Origin: JAFDVJ01 sp964487505
GTDB lineage: Bacteria; Acidobacteriota; Blastocatellia; Pyrinomonadales; Pyrinomonadaceae
Length of the DNA: 64,000 bases
NCBI GenBank assembly: GCA_964487505.1
Contig: CAZARD010000009.1
Coordinates: 1-64,000, forward strand
Direction: 5' to 3'
In this document: piece by piece, positions 41,706 through 53,432 of the stretch
Layout of the letters: every line of letters begins with the position of its first letter
Numbering within the stretch: position 1 is the stretch's first letter
Position numbers and translations under genes: made by a program
Notes under the pieces: generated by a model
The model's input: only the letters and a program-made list of their open reading frames with translations
Databases searched by the model: none
What the model was told of the DNA's origin: nothing

Positions 41706-44700
41706 TTAGAAGCTGAATTTCGCGCCGAACTGCAAGACCCGCGGATCGCGGACCGTCAACGCCTGCCCAAACGTCGAGCAAGCTGACGTACAAGTTCCAC
41801 CGGCCGCAACCGGCGCGGTCGAACGGGTCCAGACTCCGGTCGAAAGACCGCGGAAATTGACCGTGTTGAGAATGTTGAACGCTTCACCACGGAGTTGAAT
41901 GCGATACCGCTCACCGATCGTGATGTTCTTCGTCAACGTGAAGTCGACACGCTTCGTGTTCGGTCCGAATACCGATCCGCGCGGACCGTTTCCGACGGTG
42001 TTCGTGAACGTTCCGTCGTTGGTCGTCGGCGTGAACTGGAAACACGCGGTATTGAACCACTGTTGCGGCGTTCGCGGCGCGCCTTCATTCGGATCGCAAA
42101 GCATGTTCGGCCGGGCGACCGTCGTCGGCGGCGGAATCAGGCCCAGCCCCGCCGGATCGAATCCCGACACAGTCGGCGTGAACGGCAGTCCGGTGTTGTA
42201 CGTGACGATACCCGAAACCTGCCATCCGCCAAGGACCTTTCCGACCAACCCCTTCTGCTTGTCGAACCACGGAAGCTCGTAGATATAGTTGATGGTCAGA
42301 ATATGACGCCGGTCGAGAGCCGCGCGGGCGCGGTCGAGCCGGATATCATAGGTGTTCTGCGGAGATGCGCTGCGGTCATTCTGGTTGTCCGTCAGGTTCT
42401 TCGCGAACGTGTAGGCCACGTTGACCTGCGAGGCCCCCGTAAACCGCTTCGTTCCCGAGATCTGCAGACTGTGGTAGTTCGAATTGAACCGCGGCTCGAC
42501 CGCCGTGATCGCGCGGTAGCCGCGATACGGTCGGATCTGATCGAGGATCGCAGAGGCAGCCGACGAGAAGAACGCGGTTCCGGCCACCTGGCACGGAACG
42601 GTCGGCGTCGTCGAAGTGCCCGTCGCGCAACCCGTTGGTCCGAGCGAGATCGCGCGGCCCGGGGCAATCAGGTTCTTCTCGAACGAGCCGATCAGATTCG
42701 TTCCTTTCGAACCGAAGTATCCTGCGGTTATCACCGTGTTCTTCATCAGCTGGTGCTGAACGTCAAACGACCAGTGCTGCATATACGGCGTTTGCCAATC
42801 CGGATCGATCGAACGGATATTCGGTACCGTTGTCGAAGCGATCACCGCACAACCGCCGGGCGAAGGATTGTCAAGGCGCGTACCCACGACCTGGCAGGTC
42901 TGCTGGAACGGCGGGTTGAGCCCGATCATCTGCAGGATCATACCGTTCAGAACCTGCTCGTGATAGATGCCATAGCCGGTCCGGACGGACGTCTTGCCTT
43001 TTCCGAACGGATCCCACGCCAAGCCAAAGCGCGGCGCAAAGTCGTTCTTCGAGACGTTCATGATGTACTTGCCCCACGGCGAAGGCGCCGGCGAACAGTT
43101 CGGGAAAACGACGCTCTGATTCTGCGTGTTGACGATCATCCCGTTACAGAAGTTGCCGGTTCCGACAACGCGTGCGCCCGCGCCGGTCACAAGCGGGGCC
43201 GCGGCCGGATTCCAAAGCTGCGGAACGAAATTCGTCAGACGACCGTTCCTATCCCAAGGCGAACCGAAGAACGAGTACCGTACTCCGAGGTAGACGGTCA
43301 GATTGGGGCGAATTCGCCATTCGTCCTGCGCGTACGACTCGAACGCCTTCTGACGAAGATCGGCGGTGTAGTCGAAACTCGCCTGAGTGAACGTGACATT
43401 CGTGCCCATCAGGAAGTTCGCCCACAACTGCTGCGTCGAGTTGCCGCCGGTCGCAAGAACGTTCGAGGCCGCTCCAGGTGTGTTGAACCCCGAGTAGATC
43501 CCTTCGTTGTTTCCCGCCAAGGCATTCTCGTTCTTGCGGTACTTCGAGTAGACCAAGCCGAATTTCATCGTGTGGTTTCCGGTGATCGCCGTGACGCTTC
43601 CCGCGATGTTGCTCTTCCACGAGAAGTTATCGTACGGGCCGAATCCCTGGAGCGCGCTGAATCCGTTTCCGCTGATCGTCGGGACGCGGTCGCGCTGGTT
43701 CGTGTACGGAAGCGGCGGGTTGATGGGCGAACGGGCGCGTGACAAGGTTCCGATGTTCTCGCTAAGGATCGCGCCGTACCCAAAGGTATAACGGCCCTCG
43801 AGAATGAGATTCGGCGACACGGCATACGTCGATTGGACCGTATGCGTCCTGCCCGGCGAGTTAGTCGATGTCGTCGAAACGCCCGGAAGTCCCGAACCGC
43901 TCGAGAACAACGCGTTGGCGTCGATCGTCGGGATCTTGTCATTTTGGAACCGATAATACATCGACACCTTGTCGTTGAAGCTGTGGTCGATCTTCAAGAC
44001 CTCTTGACGGAACTTCGCGACGTTCTCGGTCGGGAAGTTCAGCGTGTTCGTCGAGGCGACCGTCGGCTCCGGAAGTCCGCTGTAGATGTACTGAAGATAC
44101 TGCGCCGCAACCGGATTGATCGGACGGCGGGTCGAAAGAGCCGTGCCCGCGGGCAGAATATCGGCCGCATTACACGTCGTGCCGGTCGCCTGCAGACAGA
44201 TCGGGACGGTGAAAATACCTTGCCGGAACTGCGAATTCGGAACCGTCGACGTCAGGGTCGGAAAGCGCTTGTCCTTCCGGAATTCCTGCGAAAAGAAGAA
44301 GAATGTACGATCAAGGCGTTCGAAAAGGCTGTCGCCCGGATCCCTTTCACCGAAGCGAAGGAAGAAAACGGGTCCGCCGAACGTCCAGCCGTAGTTGTTG
44401 TAGCGGAAAGGACGACGCTTGATCTTGCCGTTGTCGTCGCGTCCGAGCGTGTTCGCCAATGCGGAGTTCTGATTCGTCAGCCAGTCGTTGGCATTGAACG
44501 CCTCGTTTCTGATGAACTCGAAAATACTCCCGCGATAGCGGTTCGTTCCACTGCGGGTGACGACGTTGACCTGACCGCCGCCGCTGCGCCCGGATTCCGC
44601 CGGATAAAGCGAGCGGAGGACGCGGAACTCGCCGATCGAATCGACGCTCGGATAAGCCTGGATCGTGAGGTTCGAGCCGCGGTCCGTGATATCCGCGCCA

Positions 44701-45323
44701 TCGACCGTGAACGTGTTCTGGCTCGAACGTGCCCCGTTGACCGAGATCTGAACGATGTTGGCCTGACCTTCGGGGTTGACCGTTCCCTGATAAACCTGGT
44801 CCGAAAGGTCGTTCGACACGCCCGGCGCGAGCGTTACGAGCTGCGTGAAGTTGCGGTTGTTGATCGAAAGTTCGCGAACCTGATCGCCGCTGATGACCGT
44901 GCCGCTGGTCGCCGAGACGAGGTCGACCTGCACCGGATCTGCCTCGATCGTAACGACCTCGTCGATCTTGCCGGCCTCAAGCTGCAGCGCGAGGCTGAGC
45001 CGTTGACCGACGTCGAGCTTGATGCCGGTCTTGACGGCCCGTTTGAAATTGGGCGCCTCGACCGTGATCTGATAAGTTGTCGGCGAGAGGTTCGGAACCG
45101 AGAACTCGCCGTCTTCGCCCGTGACGACCGTCCGGACGACGATGCTCTTGCCCGAATCCGTGACAGTCACAGTCGCGCCGACCACGGCCGCGCCGTTGGC
45201 GTCGCGGACCGATCCGACGAGCGACCCCGTGACCTCTTGCGCAAAGCTTGAGAAGCTGAAGCTAAAGATCATCGCTGCGGCGACGATCAGAAGATTCATT
45301 TTCGAGAAATTTCGCCTTGTCAT
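41706..45323 (-). CDS. TonB-dependent receptor with carboxypeptidase-regulatory-like domain
   Basis: 1,205 residues. Signal peptide (MNLLIVAAAMIFSFSFSSFA after eight residues), then a carboxypeptidase-regulatory-like domain (GSVRDANGAAVVGATVTVTD), a plug domain (RELSINNRNFTQLVTLAPGV, FTVDGADITDRGSN) and a long beta-barrel with ELPWFDKQKGLVGKVLGGWQ near the end; the last residue is Phe, typical of Bam substrates. This OmpA-related/Cna-type layout is common in Acidobacteriota. AAGAGGAAG precedes the ATG. Its location between nagA and the NamZ fusion suggests uptake of muropeptide sugars, but the substrate is unproven. Confidence 0.92.
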   Translation of the reverse strand: MTRRNFSKMNLLIVAAAMIFSFSFSSFAQEVTGSLVGSVRDANGAAVVGATVTVTDSGKSIVVRTVVTGEDGEFSVPNLSPTTYQITVEAPNFKRAVKTGIKLDVGQRLSLALQLEAGKIDEVVTIEADPVQVDLVSATSGTVISGDQVRELSINNRNFTQLVTLAPGVSNDLSDQVYQGTVNPEGQANIVQISVNGARSSQNTFTVDGADITDRGSNLTIQAYPSVDSIGEFRVLRSLYPAESGRSGGGQVNVVTRSGTNRYRGSIFEFIRNEAFNANDWLTNQNSALANTLGRDDNGKIKRRPFRYNNYGWTFGGPVFFLRFGERDPGDSLFERLDRTFFFFSQEFRKDKRFPTLTSTVPNSQFRQGIFTVPICLQATGTTCNAADILPAGTALSTRRPINPVAAQYLQYIYSGLPEPTVASTNTLNFPTENVAKFRQEVLKIDHSFNDKVSMYYRFQNDKIPTIDANALFSSGSGLPGVSTTSTNSPGRTHTVQSTYAVSPNLILEGRYTFGYGAILSENIGTLSRARSPINPPLPYTNQRDRVPTISGNGFSALQGFGPYDNFSWKSNIAGSVTAITGNHTMKFGLVYSKYRKNENALAGNNEGIYSGFNTPGAASNVLATGGNSTQQLWANFLMGTNVTFTQASFDYTADLRQKAFESYAQDEWRIRPNLTVYLGVRYSFFGSPWDRNGRLTNFVPQLWNPAAAPLVTGAGARVVGTGNFCNGMIVNTQNQSVVFPNCSPAPSPWGKYIMNVSKNDFAPRFGLAWDPFGKGKTSVRTGYGIYHEQVLNGMILQMIGLNPPFQQTCQVVGTRLDNPSPGGCAVIASTTVPNIRSIDPDWQTPYMQHWSFDVQHQLMKNTVITAGYFGSKGTNLIGSFEKNLIAPGRAISLGPTGCATGTSTTPTVPCQVAGTAFFSSAASAILDQIRPYRGYRAITAVEPRFNSNYHSLQISGTKRFTGASQVNVAYTFAKNLTDNQNDRSASPQNTYDIRLDRARAALDRRHILTINYIYELPWFDKQKGLVGKVLGGWQVSGIVTYNTGLPFTPTVSGFDPAGLGLIPPPTTVARPNMLCDPNEGAPRTPQQWFNTACFQFTPTTNDGTFTNTVGNGPRGSVFGPNTKRVDFTLTKNITIGERYRIQLRGEAFNILNTVNFRGLSTGVWTRSTAPVAAGGTCTSACSTFGQALTVRDPRVLQFGAKFSF

Positions 45324-45503
45324 AATTTTTCTTCCTCTTGATGAATTTCTACCGAAACGTTTTGAAGCAAGCTATCAAGATAAATTTTGGATTTTGGAGA
45401 AATCTCCAAATTTTCGTTATGGCATATTCAACGGAGAAACCCGACGAAATGCCCACGATCATTGATAATTGCCGAACTTTCAGAAGTCTGATTAGAAACT
45501 GAT

Positions 45504-45518
45504 TCGGTTATAAACCGA
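45504..45518. other. Short palindrome between TonB and NamZ-fusion genes
   Basis: TCGGTT-ATA-AACCGA is a perfect 6-bp palindrome seven bases past the NamZ-fusion stop. It may be a weak hairpin or an operator for the TonB gene. The rest of 45324-45524 holds a single family A word at about 45388-45400. Confidence 0.4.
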
Positions 45519-45524
45519 TTGACC

Positions 45525-48131
<2,607 letters not shown>

Positions 48132-48272
48132 TATCTGATCGATCTGGGGGCGTAACCCGCTTTTGAACCTGAACCGCTTTGGCCAGGCAGAAGCCCGGCT
48201 CAACACTCTGAATAATCGGACTCGCATCAGCCGTCTCCGCCATTGGTTAGCGTGTTGCCAAACGGCCCGCTG
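48132..48272. other. Short intergenic region upstream of the NamZ fusion
   Basis: 140 bp containing no clear promoter hexamers; an upstream LysR gene ends at 48273. The two genes may be co-transcribed. Confidence 0.4.
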
Positions 48273-49229
48273 CTAACGGTTTCGCGTTTGCCGGTCGCTA
48301 CCGCTCCCGGTTCTGACCGCAGACTTGAGCTCCTTCTCGCGCTCCTTGAAGCTCTCCTTGCAAAGGCGGCAGAACTCTTTCGCGATCGGCGAAAAGTATC
48401 CGCCGCGGAGCCGGGCGAGCCCCAGTTCCCATTTGATCTCGGCACCCTCGATGAACCAGGACACGAGCCGCCCTTCGCGGACCTCGCGCGAAACCGTCTT
48501 CGCGCCCGCGATGCCGACGCCCATCTGGTTCTCGACCATCCGGTTGATCGCCGTCTGCCGCGACAGTTCCATCATCACGTTCGGCTTGACGTTCGACGCG
48601 TTGAAGAAATCGTCGATCATCCGGCGCGTGTTCCCGCCTTTCTCACCGAGGATAAGGTGTTCGCCGGCAAGCGCCGCCGCGCTGATCACGGCCTCTTCGG
48701 ACAGCGGATGCGACGGATGCGCGATGGCGACGATCTCATCCGAGAAAAGAAGTTCGGTCTGGACGTTCGAAGTTTCGACCGGAAGCGACACGAAGGCGAT
48801 GTCGATCTCGCCGTGCATTATCTTTTCGACCAGAACGTGGCTCGTCCCGCTGCTGACCGTGATCTCGGCATTCGGGAACTTGCGCTTGAGTTGTTCGAGG
48901 ATCGCCGGAAGTTGCTCGGTCGCGAACATCGACGATGAAGAACCGATCCGGAGACGGCCGTATTCGGCCCCGGCGAGTTCCGAGATCTCGGCGATCGCCG
49001 AATCGTGCTCGCGCAGGATTCGGCGCGCTCGGTCAAGCAGATACTCGCCCGCCTCGGTCAGGATGACGCGCCGCGGCGTGCGCGTGAACAACTGAAGACC
49101 GACCTCGTCCTCGAGCTGCCTGATCTGCATCGAGATCGCCGCCTGCGTAACGTTCATCTGCCGCGCGCCGGCGGTGAAAGTCTTCGTCTCGGCGATCGCC
49201 AGAAACGCTTTGAGCTGTCGAATTTCCAT
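48273..49229 (-). CDS. LysR-family transcriptional regulator
   Basis: 318 residues from ATG 49229. Typical N-terminal helix-turn-helix (MEIRQLKAFLAIAETKTFTA ... ISMQIRQLEDEVGLQLFTRT) and an effector domain (LRIGSSSSMFATEQLPAIL, IDIAFVSLPVETSNVQTEL). The last residues derive from a 31-bp repeat. It is divergent from the sugar kinase gene, the usual arrangement for regulating the neighbour, and precedes the NamZ fusion. Confidence 0.92.
   Translation of the reverse strand: MEIRQLKAFLAIAETKTFTAGARQMNVTQAAISMQIRQLEDEVGLQLFTRTPRRVILTEAGEYLLDRARRILREHDSAIAEISELAGAEYGRLRIGSSSSMFATEQLPAILEQLKRKFPNAEITVSSGTSHVLVEKIMHGEIDIAFVSLPVETSNVQTELLFSDEIVAIAHPSHPLSEEAVISAAALAGEHLILGEKGGNTRRMIDDFFNASNVKPNVMMELSRQTAINRMVENQMGVGIAGAKTVSREVREGRLVSWFIEGAEIKWELGLARLRGGYFSPIAKEFCRLCKESFKEREKELKSAVRTGSGSDRQTRNR
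48287..48317 (-). repeat. 31-bp inverted repeat, arm 2 (inside LysR gene)
   Basis: Reverse complement of 48042-48072. On the minus strand it encodes the last residues of the LysR protein (TGSGSDRQTR), outside the conserved effector domain. Confidence 0.85.
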
Positions 49230-49297
49230 TTTCGTCTGATCTTCGATCGGCAATCGAACGCGAACGGTTGCGGCCCCGACGGTCGCGCCGATCAATC

Positions 49298-49307
49298 AAC
49301 AATTGTT
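49298..49307. promoter_or_regulatory. Candidate LysR-binding palindrome
   Basis: AACAATTGTT lies in the 159-bp divergent space between the LysR gene and the sugar kinase gene, 69 bp from the former start and 82 bp from the latter. The AT-rich tract TTATAAAATC follows. Confidence 0.4.
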
Positions 49308-49388
49308 ATCGCACTTATAAAATCTTTTAGTTTTGATTATATGTCAAGCATTAATAAAATAGGATTATAGAAATCAAGCATCCGCAAA

Positions 49389-50378
49389 ATGACGCCGCAG
49401 CCTCGAAAACCGAAACGTAAGGGTAATGAACACAATCTTTACCTTGGCGTCGACGGCGGCGGGACCAAGACCCATATCGTGCTGTTGAACAACGACGGAA
49501 ACGTCGTCGCCGAAGCGGTTTCAGGAGCGTCAAATCCGTTGCGCGTCGGTATCGAGACGGCTGTGTCGAACATCCTCGACGCCGTCGACAAGGCCTGCGA
49601 CGAGGCGAACCTGATCCGCGCGGACATCGTTTCCGCCGCCGCAGGTCTTGCCGGGCTACGCCGCGCCGACCTGCGCCAACGCGTCAAGGAACGTCTCGTC
49701 CAAGGGTTGCGGATCAAGAAGATCGAGGTCGGGACCGATGCCGAGATCGCCCTCGCGGGCATCGGCCGGCACACGCCCGGCCTCGTGATAATCGCCGGGA
49801 CGGGATCGGTCGCGATCGGCCAGAACGCGAAGGGCGAACGATATTCCGCCGGCGGCTGGGGTCCGATCGCGGGCGACGAAGGCGGCGGCGCCGGTATCGC
49901 GTTGAGCGCGTTGCACCGCATCGCGAAAGCCTCGGACGGCCGCGGGCGGCCAACGGCGCTCAGCGATCGGGCAGTCGACTATTTTCGTGCCGGCCGGCTC
50001 GAGAACCTCTCGGTCGCGATCTACGCGCCGCAGGTCGATAACGCACGCATCGCCGGATTCGCGCGGCTCGTGTCCGAGGCCGCGCAGGACGGCGATGAGG
50101 TCGCGCGCGAGGTGTTGCGCGAAGCCGGTTACGAGCTCGGGCTGGCGGCGAAAGCCGTCATCGAACGCCTGCGGCTGCAACGCTCGAACGTCCGCATCGG
50201 ACTCGTCGGCAGCGTCTTCAAATCGGGCATAATGGTGACCGATCCGCTGCTCGAGGCCGTCCGCAAGGTCGCCCCGAAAGCGCATCTCTTCGGCGAAATG
50301 ACCGATCCGGCAGTTTCGGCCGCGCGCATCGCGTTCGAGAATTTTGAGGAAAAGAAGAAGACAGTGCATAGTGCATAG
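49389..50378 (+). CDS. BadF/BadG/NagK-type amino-sugar kinase (candidate MurNAc/GlcNAc kinase)
   Basis: 329 residues of the ASKHA fold: phosphate-1 loop LGVDGGGTKTHIVLLN (about residue 19), VSAAAGLAGLRRADLR, phosphate-2 loop VIIAGTGSVAIGQN and GGWGPIAGDEGGGAGI, as in human NagK and bacterial MurK. The last codons KTVHSA and the stop TAG are supplied by family B repeat words. It is divergent from the LysR gene and followed by murQ, so phosphorylation of MurNAc and/or GlcNAc to the 6-phosphate is the likely reaction. No ribosome-binding site is obvious. Confidence 0.88.
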   Translation: MTPQPRKPKRKGNEHNLYLGVDGGGTKTHIVLLNNDGNVVAEAVSGASNPLRVGIETAVSNILDAVDKACDEANLIRADIVSAAAGLAGLRRADLRQRVKERLVQGLRIKKIEVGTDAEIALAGIGRHTPGLVIIAGTGSVAIGQNAKGERYSAGGWGPIAGDEGGGAGIALSALHRIAKASDGRGRPTALSDRAVDYFRAGRLENLSVAIYAPQVDNARIAGFARLVSEAAQDGDEVAREVLREAGYELGLAAKAVIERLRLQRSNVRIGLVGSVFKSGIMVTDPLLEAVRKVAPKAHLFGEMTDPAVSAARIAFENFEEKKKTVHSA

Positions 50379-50495
50379 TGCAAAGTGCAGAGTGCATAGT
50401 GAACTGCGCTCGTGAAGCTTAATCGACCTTGAAATTGCAGAACTAGCAATTTGCATTATGCACTTTGCACTTTGGGCTCTGCACTCTGCACTTTG
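50364..50495. repeat. Word-like repeat family B, left of gap
   Basis: TGCATAGTGCATAGTGCAAA words overlap the last codons and stop of the kinase gene. After about 60 unrelated bases, GCACTTTGCACTTTGGG words run into the gap at 50496. The same words resume at 50596-50610. Confidence 0.85.
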
Positions 50496-50595
50496 NNNNN
50501 NNNNNNNNNNNNNNNNNNNNNNNNNNNNNNNNNNNNNNNNNNNNNNNNNNNNNNNNNNNNNNNNNNNNNNNNNNNNNNNNNNNNNNNNNNNNNNN
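50496..50595. other. Assembly gap (100 N) inside a family B repeat
   Basis: The gap has family B words on both sides, so the assembly probably collapsed at a long repeat or hairpin. Part of the upstream region of murQ is hidden. Confidence 0.99.
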
Positions 50596-50615
50596 TGCAC
50601 TTTGCACTATTCGCC

Positions 50616-51515
50616 ATGCTTCCAGTAACCGAACAGGAAAATCCAAACACGAAGACGATCGACCGGGCCTCGACGCTTGAGGCGGTCCGGATGATCAACA
50701 ACGAGGACAAGCTGGTCGCGCTGGCGGTCGAGCGCATCCTGCCCGAGATCGCCGCCGCCATCGACCGCATCGTCGATCGATTGCGAACCGGCGGGCGGCT
50801 CTTCTACGTCGGGACGGGCACGAGCGGACGGCTGGGCGTGCTCGACGCGAGCGAGATCCCGCCGACCTACGGGGTTTCTTACGACCTGGTGCAGGGCGTT
50901 ATCGCCGGCGGCTACGACGCGCTCTACAAAGCGACCGAAGCGAGCGAGGACAACCGTGATGCCGGCCGCTGGGACCTCGAAATGCGCGGCCTGACGGTCG
51001 GCGACTCGGTCGTCGGAATCGCCGCCTCGGGCCGTACGCCGTACACCATCGGCGCTCTCGATTACGCCCGCGAACTCGGATGCTTCACGGCCTCGATCAC
51101 CTGTGTTCCGGGCTCGGCGATCACGGCCGCCGCCGAGACCGCGCTTGTCGCCGTCGTCGGCCCCGAGGCCATCACCGGTTCGACGCGAATGAAAGCCGGC
51201 ACGGCGCAGAAGATGATCCTCAATATGATCTCGACGACGGCGATGATCCGGCTCGGATACGTCAAGGGCAACCGGATGACGAACGTCAAATCGTCGAACA
51301 TCAAGTTGAGAGAGAGGTCGCTCAGGATCCTGATGTCCGAAACGGGCCTCGACGAAGCGACTGCAGCCGATCTGATGGATCAGGCGGGCGGCGATCTTCG
51401 CGTAGCGATCGTGATGAACCGGACCGGCGCGACGCGCCCGGTTGCCGAGGACGCGCTCGCGAAAAGCGATTTCGTCATTGAAGCCGCCATCTCGTCGATG
51501 AATGAGGAAGACTGA
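50616..51515 (+). CDS. murQ: N-acetylmuramic acid 6-phosphate etherase
   Basis: 299 residues, full length. MurQ hallmarks: NPNTKTIDRASTLEAVRMIN, GTGTSGRLGVLDASEIPPTY, KATEASEDNRDAG, the SIS motif VVGIAASGRTPYTIGAL and GSTRMKAGTAQKMILNMIST. It removes the D-lactyl ether from MurNAc-6-P to give GlcNAc-6-P, which NagA then deacetylates. The ATG follows family B words directly (ACTATTCGCC), and no Shine-Dalgarno is seen. Confidence 0.95.
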   Translation: MLPVTEQENPNTKTIDRASTLEAVRMINNEDKLVALAVERILPEIAAAIDRIVDRLRTGGRLFYVGTGTSGRLGVLDASEIPPTYGVSYDLVQGVIAGGYDALYKATEASEDNRDAGRWDLEMRGLTVGDSVVGIAASGRTPYTIGALDYARELGCFTASITCVPGSAITAAAETALVAVVGPEAITGSTRMKAGTAQKMILNMISTTAMIRLGYVKGNRMTNVKSSNIKLRERSLRILMSETGLDEATAADLMDQAGGDLRVAIVMNRTGATRPVAEDALAKSDFVIEAAISSMNEED

Positions 51516-51516
51516 A

Positions 51517-52134
51517 ATGAAACGCGGACTTTCAACGCGAACGCGGAAGACGTGGGAAAACCCATTCTTCGCGGCCCGCCTTTGGTGCGCGTTCAGAGCG
51601 TTTTTCCTGAACCGGATCGCCTTTGGCGCCGTGCTTCTCTGCGCCCTGGCCGTGATCGTGTTCCCGCAGGCCGGGAATTGCGGTTTCGAAGCTTCGATCG
51701 AGCACGGCGACGTGAACGGGCTGAACGTACGGTCCGGCCCCGGAGTGGCGTCAAAGATCATCGGGAACCTGAAATTCGACAAGGGCGAGGACGGCGAGAT
51801 CGTGACCGTGTCGGTCGTCGGATACTCGAACGGATGGGTCAAGATCTTGTCGGCGGCGACGGTTGACGGCGAAACGCTTTTCAGCGGCGAAGGTTGGATC
51901 ACGGCGAAGGCGGTGGTCTTCCGGACCGAGCGCCCGGACGGCAATTCAAAGAAGACGGTCGCGCTTTATTCGCGCGCCTCGAAGTCATCGCGCGTCGCAG
52001 TCCGCATCCCGAGCGAGGCCAATGTCCGGATCGTCGGCTTCTCCTGCTTCGGACCGAAAGTCACCCGCAACGGCAGATCCGGCTGGCTATCGACCGAAGA
52101 CCTCTGCGGCAACCCGGTCACGACCTGCCCGTGA
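51517..52134 (+). CDS. Membrane-anchored bacterial SH3-domain protein
   Basis: 205 residues from ATG 51517 with GAGGAAG upstream, only two bases after the murQ stop. One hydrophobic segment (IAFGAVLLCALAVIVF, about residues 30-46) acts as anchor or signal. The exported part has an SH3b pattern (GDVNGLNVRSGPGVASKIIG). SH3b domains bind peptidoglycan peptides, which fits the surrounding salvage genes. Co-transcription with murQ is likely. Confidence 0.78.
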   Translation: MKRGLSTRTRKTWENPFFAARLWCAFRAFFLNRIAFGAVLLCALAVIVFPQAGNCGFEASIEHGDVNGLNVRSGPGVASKIIGNLKFDKGEDGEIVTVSVVGYSNGWVKILSAATVDGETLFSGEGWITAKAVVFRTERPDGNSKKTVALYSRASKSSRVAVRIPSEANVRIVGFSCFGPKVTRNGRSGWLSTEDLCGNPVTTCP

Positions 52135-52286
52135 CCGATGCGCGTCGCCGCCTGACTTCCTGGCCGTATTGCGCCGGTCATTCGGCAATGCGGCGAGTTT
52201 GAATTGGGCTCGGTCATCGAATCGACGATTTGCCCTCGACCGCAAGCCTGCGGATTCCGCAGCACGGCCGCCGAACGTCGTTTCGT

Positions 52287-52404
52287 CACGGATTGCGGGG
52301 ATTTTTCCCAAATTACGCGATAATATTTTTTCGCCACGGATTGCAGGGATTCTCACATATTATTCTGTGTATTGTTCGCGAGATTCGTGAAATCCGTGGC
52401 AGAT
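52287..52404. repeat. Dispersed repeat family E, copy 1
   Basis: CACGGATTGCGGGGAT, then AAATTACGCGATAATATT, then CGCCACGGATTGCA, TCTCACATATTATTCTGTGT, TTGTTCGCGAGATTCGTG and AAATCCGTGGCAGAT. The outer GCCACGGATT and AATCCGTGGC are inverted. Copy 2 is at 55180-55287; a partial copy at 52612-52655. Confidence 0.82.
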
Positions 52405-52439
52405 TTCTTCAAATACGTAATCCGGCATTACGCGGTAGA

Positions 52440-52565
52440 GGCGAATTGTCGCCGTTGCGATCTTTGCGGGCTTTACGCGAGGAACCGGCATCCACGCGCC
52501 AAAAAGGCATTTTCCCACGCAAAGACCGCAAAGGGCGCAACGTTAGCGAGTCCGAAACTCGTCAA
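52440..52565. repeat. Inverted CGCAAAGACC / CTTTGCGGGC words
   Basis: GTTGCGATCTTTGCGGGC (about 52452-52469) and CCACGCAAAGACCGCAAAGG (about 52517-52536) are complementary words, another word-like repeat family that recurs in many bacterial genomes as CGCAAAGACGCAAAG. The stretch 52135-52678 contains only repeats. Confidence 0.6.
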
Positions 52566-52611
52566 GAATCCGCTCTGGAATCCTAACGCGTAATTTGGCT
52601 TATGGGATTTT

Positions 52612-52655
52612 TTCCGCGTCTTATTCGCTTAATTCGCGAAATCCGTGGCAAGATC
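52612..52655. repeat. Dispersed repeat family E, partial copy
   Basis: CTTATTCGCTTAATTCGCG and AAATCCGTGGCAAGATC correspond to the right half of copy 1, ending about 25 bp before the small ORF at 52679. Confidence 0.65.
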
Positions 52656-52678
52656 TTTCGAGTGCGTAAACAAGGTTT

Positions 52679-52888
52679 ATGAATACCGAATCCGTAACTG
52701 TTGTCTTCAATGGCTTTCTAAATCTCAACGGAAAAGAAAAGCTGGCATTGGTCGAAGCGATCAACGAGTATTTTGATTCGAATGACCGCGGCCGGATCCG
52801 CGCCGAGCACGACGCTAAATTCAACGCCCTGGTCTTCTCCAAGGAAAATCCCTGCAAATGTTGTAATTGCTGTTCTGATCGGGCGTGA
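52679..52888 (+). CDS. Small cysteine-tailed protein
   Basis: 69 residues. A folded-looking N-terminal part (VTVVFNGFLNLNGKEKLALV, EAINEYFD) and the C-terminal cluster CKCCNCC, five cysteines in seven residues. AAGGTTT lies just before the ATG. The family is not recognised and it stands between repeats, but its composition is protein-like. It could be a metal-binding peptide. Confidence 0.5.
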   Translation: MNTESVTVVFNGFLNLNGKEKLALVEAINEYFDSNDRGRIRAEHDAKFNALVFSKENPCKCCNCCSDRA

Positions 52889-53084
52889 TTCCCATTCGAA
52901 GATCGGCAATCGAGAACATCATCGACTCACGGCAACGCGAACTGCCTCGTTGAGCTTACAAATGGCCGACGCGGCAAGCCTCATTCAGGTCTGGGCTTCA
53001 GCAAGTAAACAGCCTTTAGGCACTGCTTTTCGTCGGTCAGAACCAATGAAAACGGACCAAGCTCCTTTGGATTCAGCAACGTAG

Positions 53085-53375
53085 CCCTCGGCGGGCGCAG
53101 CCCGGATGTTGTCGTTCGTTCCTTCGACGGTCGGGCCGGAGCCCGGGCCTGAACGACGCCGGGCCGGAGCCCCCGCCCTGATCGGAATGGCGGTTGCTTC
53201 GCGCTATCGGTTTTTCGTAAAACCTGCACTCATTTGCCGGTTGCGGCCNNNNNNNNNNNNNNNNNNNNNNNNNNNNNNNNNNNNNNNNNNNNNNNNNNNN
53301 NNNNNNNNNNNNNNNNNNNNNNNNNNNNNNNNNNNNNNNNNNNNNNNNGCCCTGATCGGGAGGCGATCTCCGTTG
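53085..53375. repeat. GGGCCGGAGCCC-type words around an assembly gap
   Basis: GTCGGGCCGGAGCCCGGGCC (about 53130) and GCCGGGCCGGAGCCCCCGCC (about 53158) are followed by GCCCTGATCGG on both sides of the 100-N gap (53249-53348). This looks like yet another short-word repeat that interrupted assembly. No gene is visible in 52889-53432. Confidence 0.6.
53249..53348. other. Assembly gap (100 N)
   Basis: Exactly 100 N of unknown true length, with GCCCTGATCGG words on both sides. It lies upstream of the sodium:solute symporter and may hide its promoter. Confidence 0.99.
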
Positions 53376-53432
53376 CGCGATAACGGGTTCTTATCGCTTT
53401 CCTGATTTCTTTCGTGTTATCTTATTGAACCG

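Noticed and set aside
41895..43742. Plus-strand ORF of 615 codons opposite the TonB receptor
   Set aside because: Antisense to a conserved barrel; long open antisense frames are expected at this codon bias.
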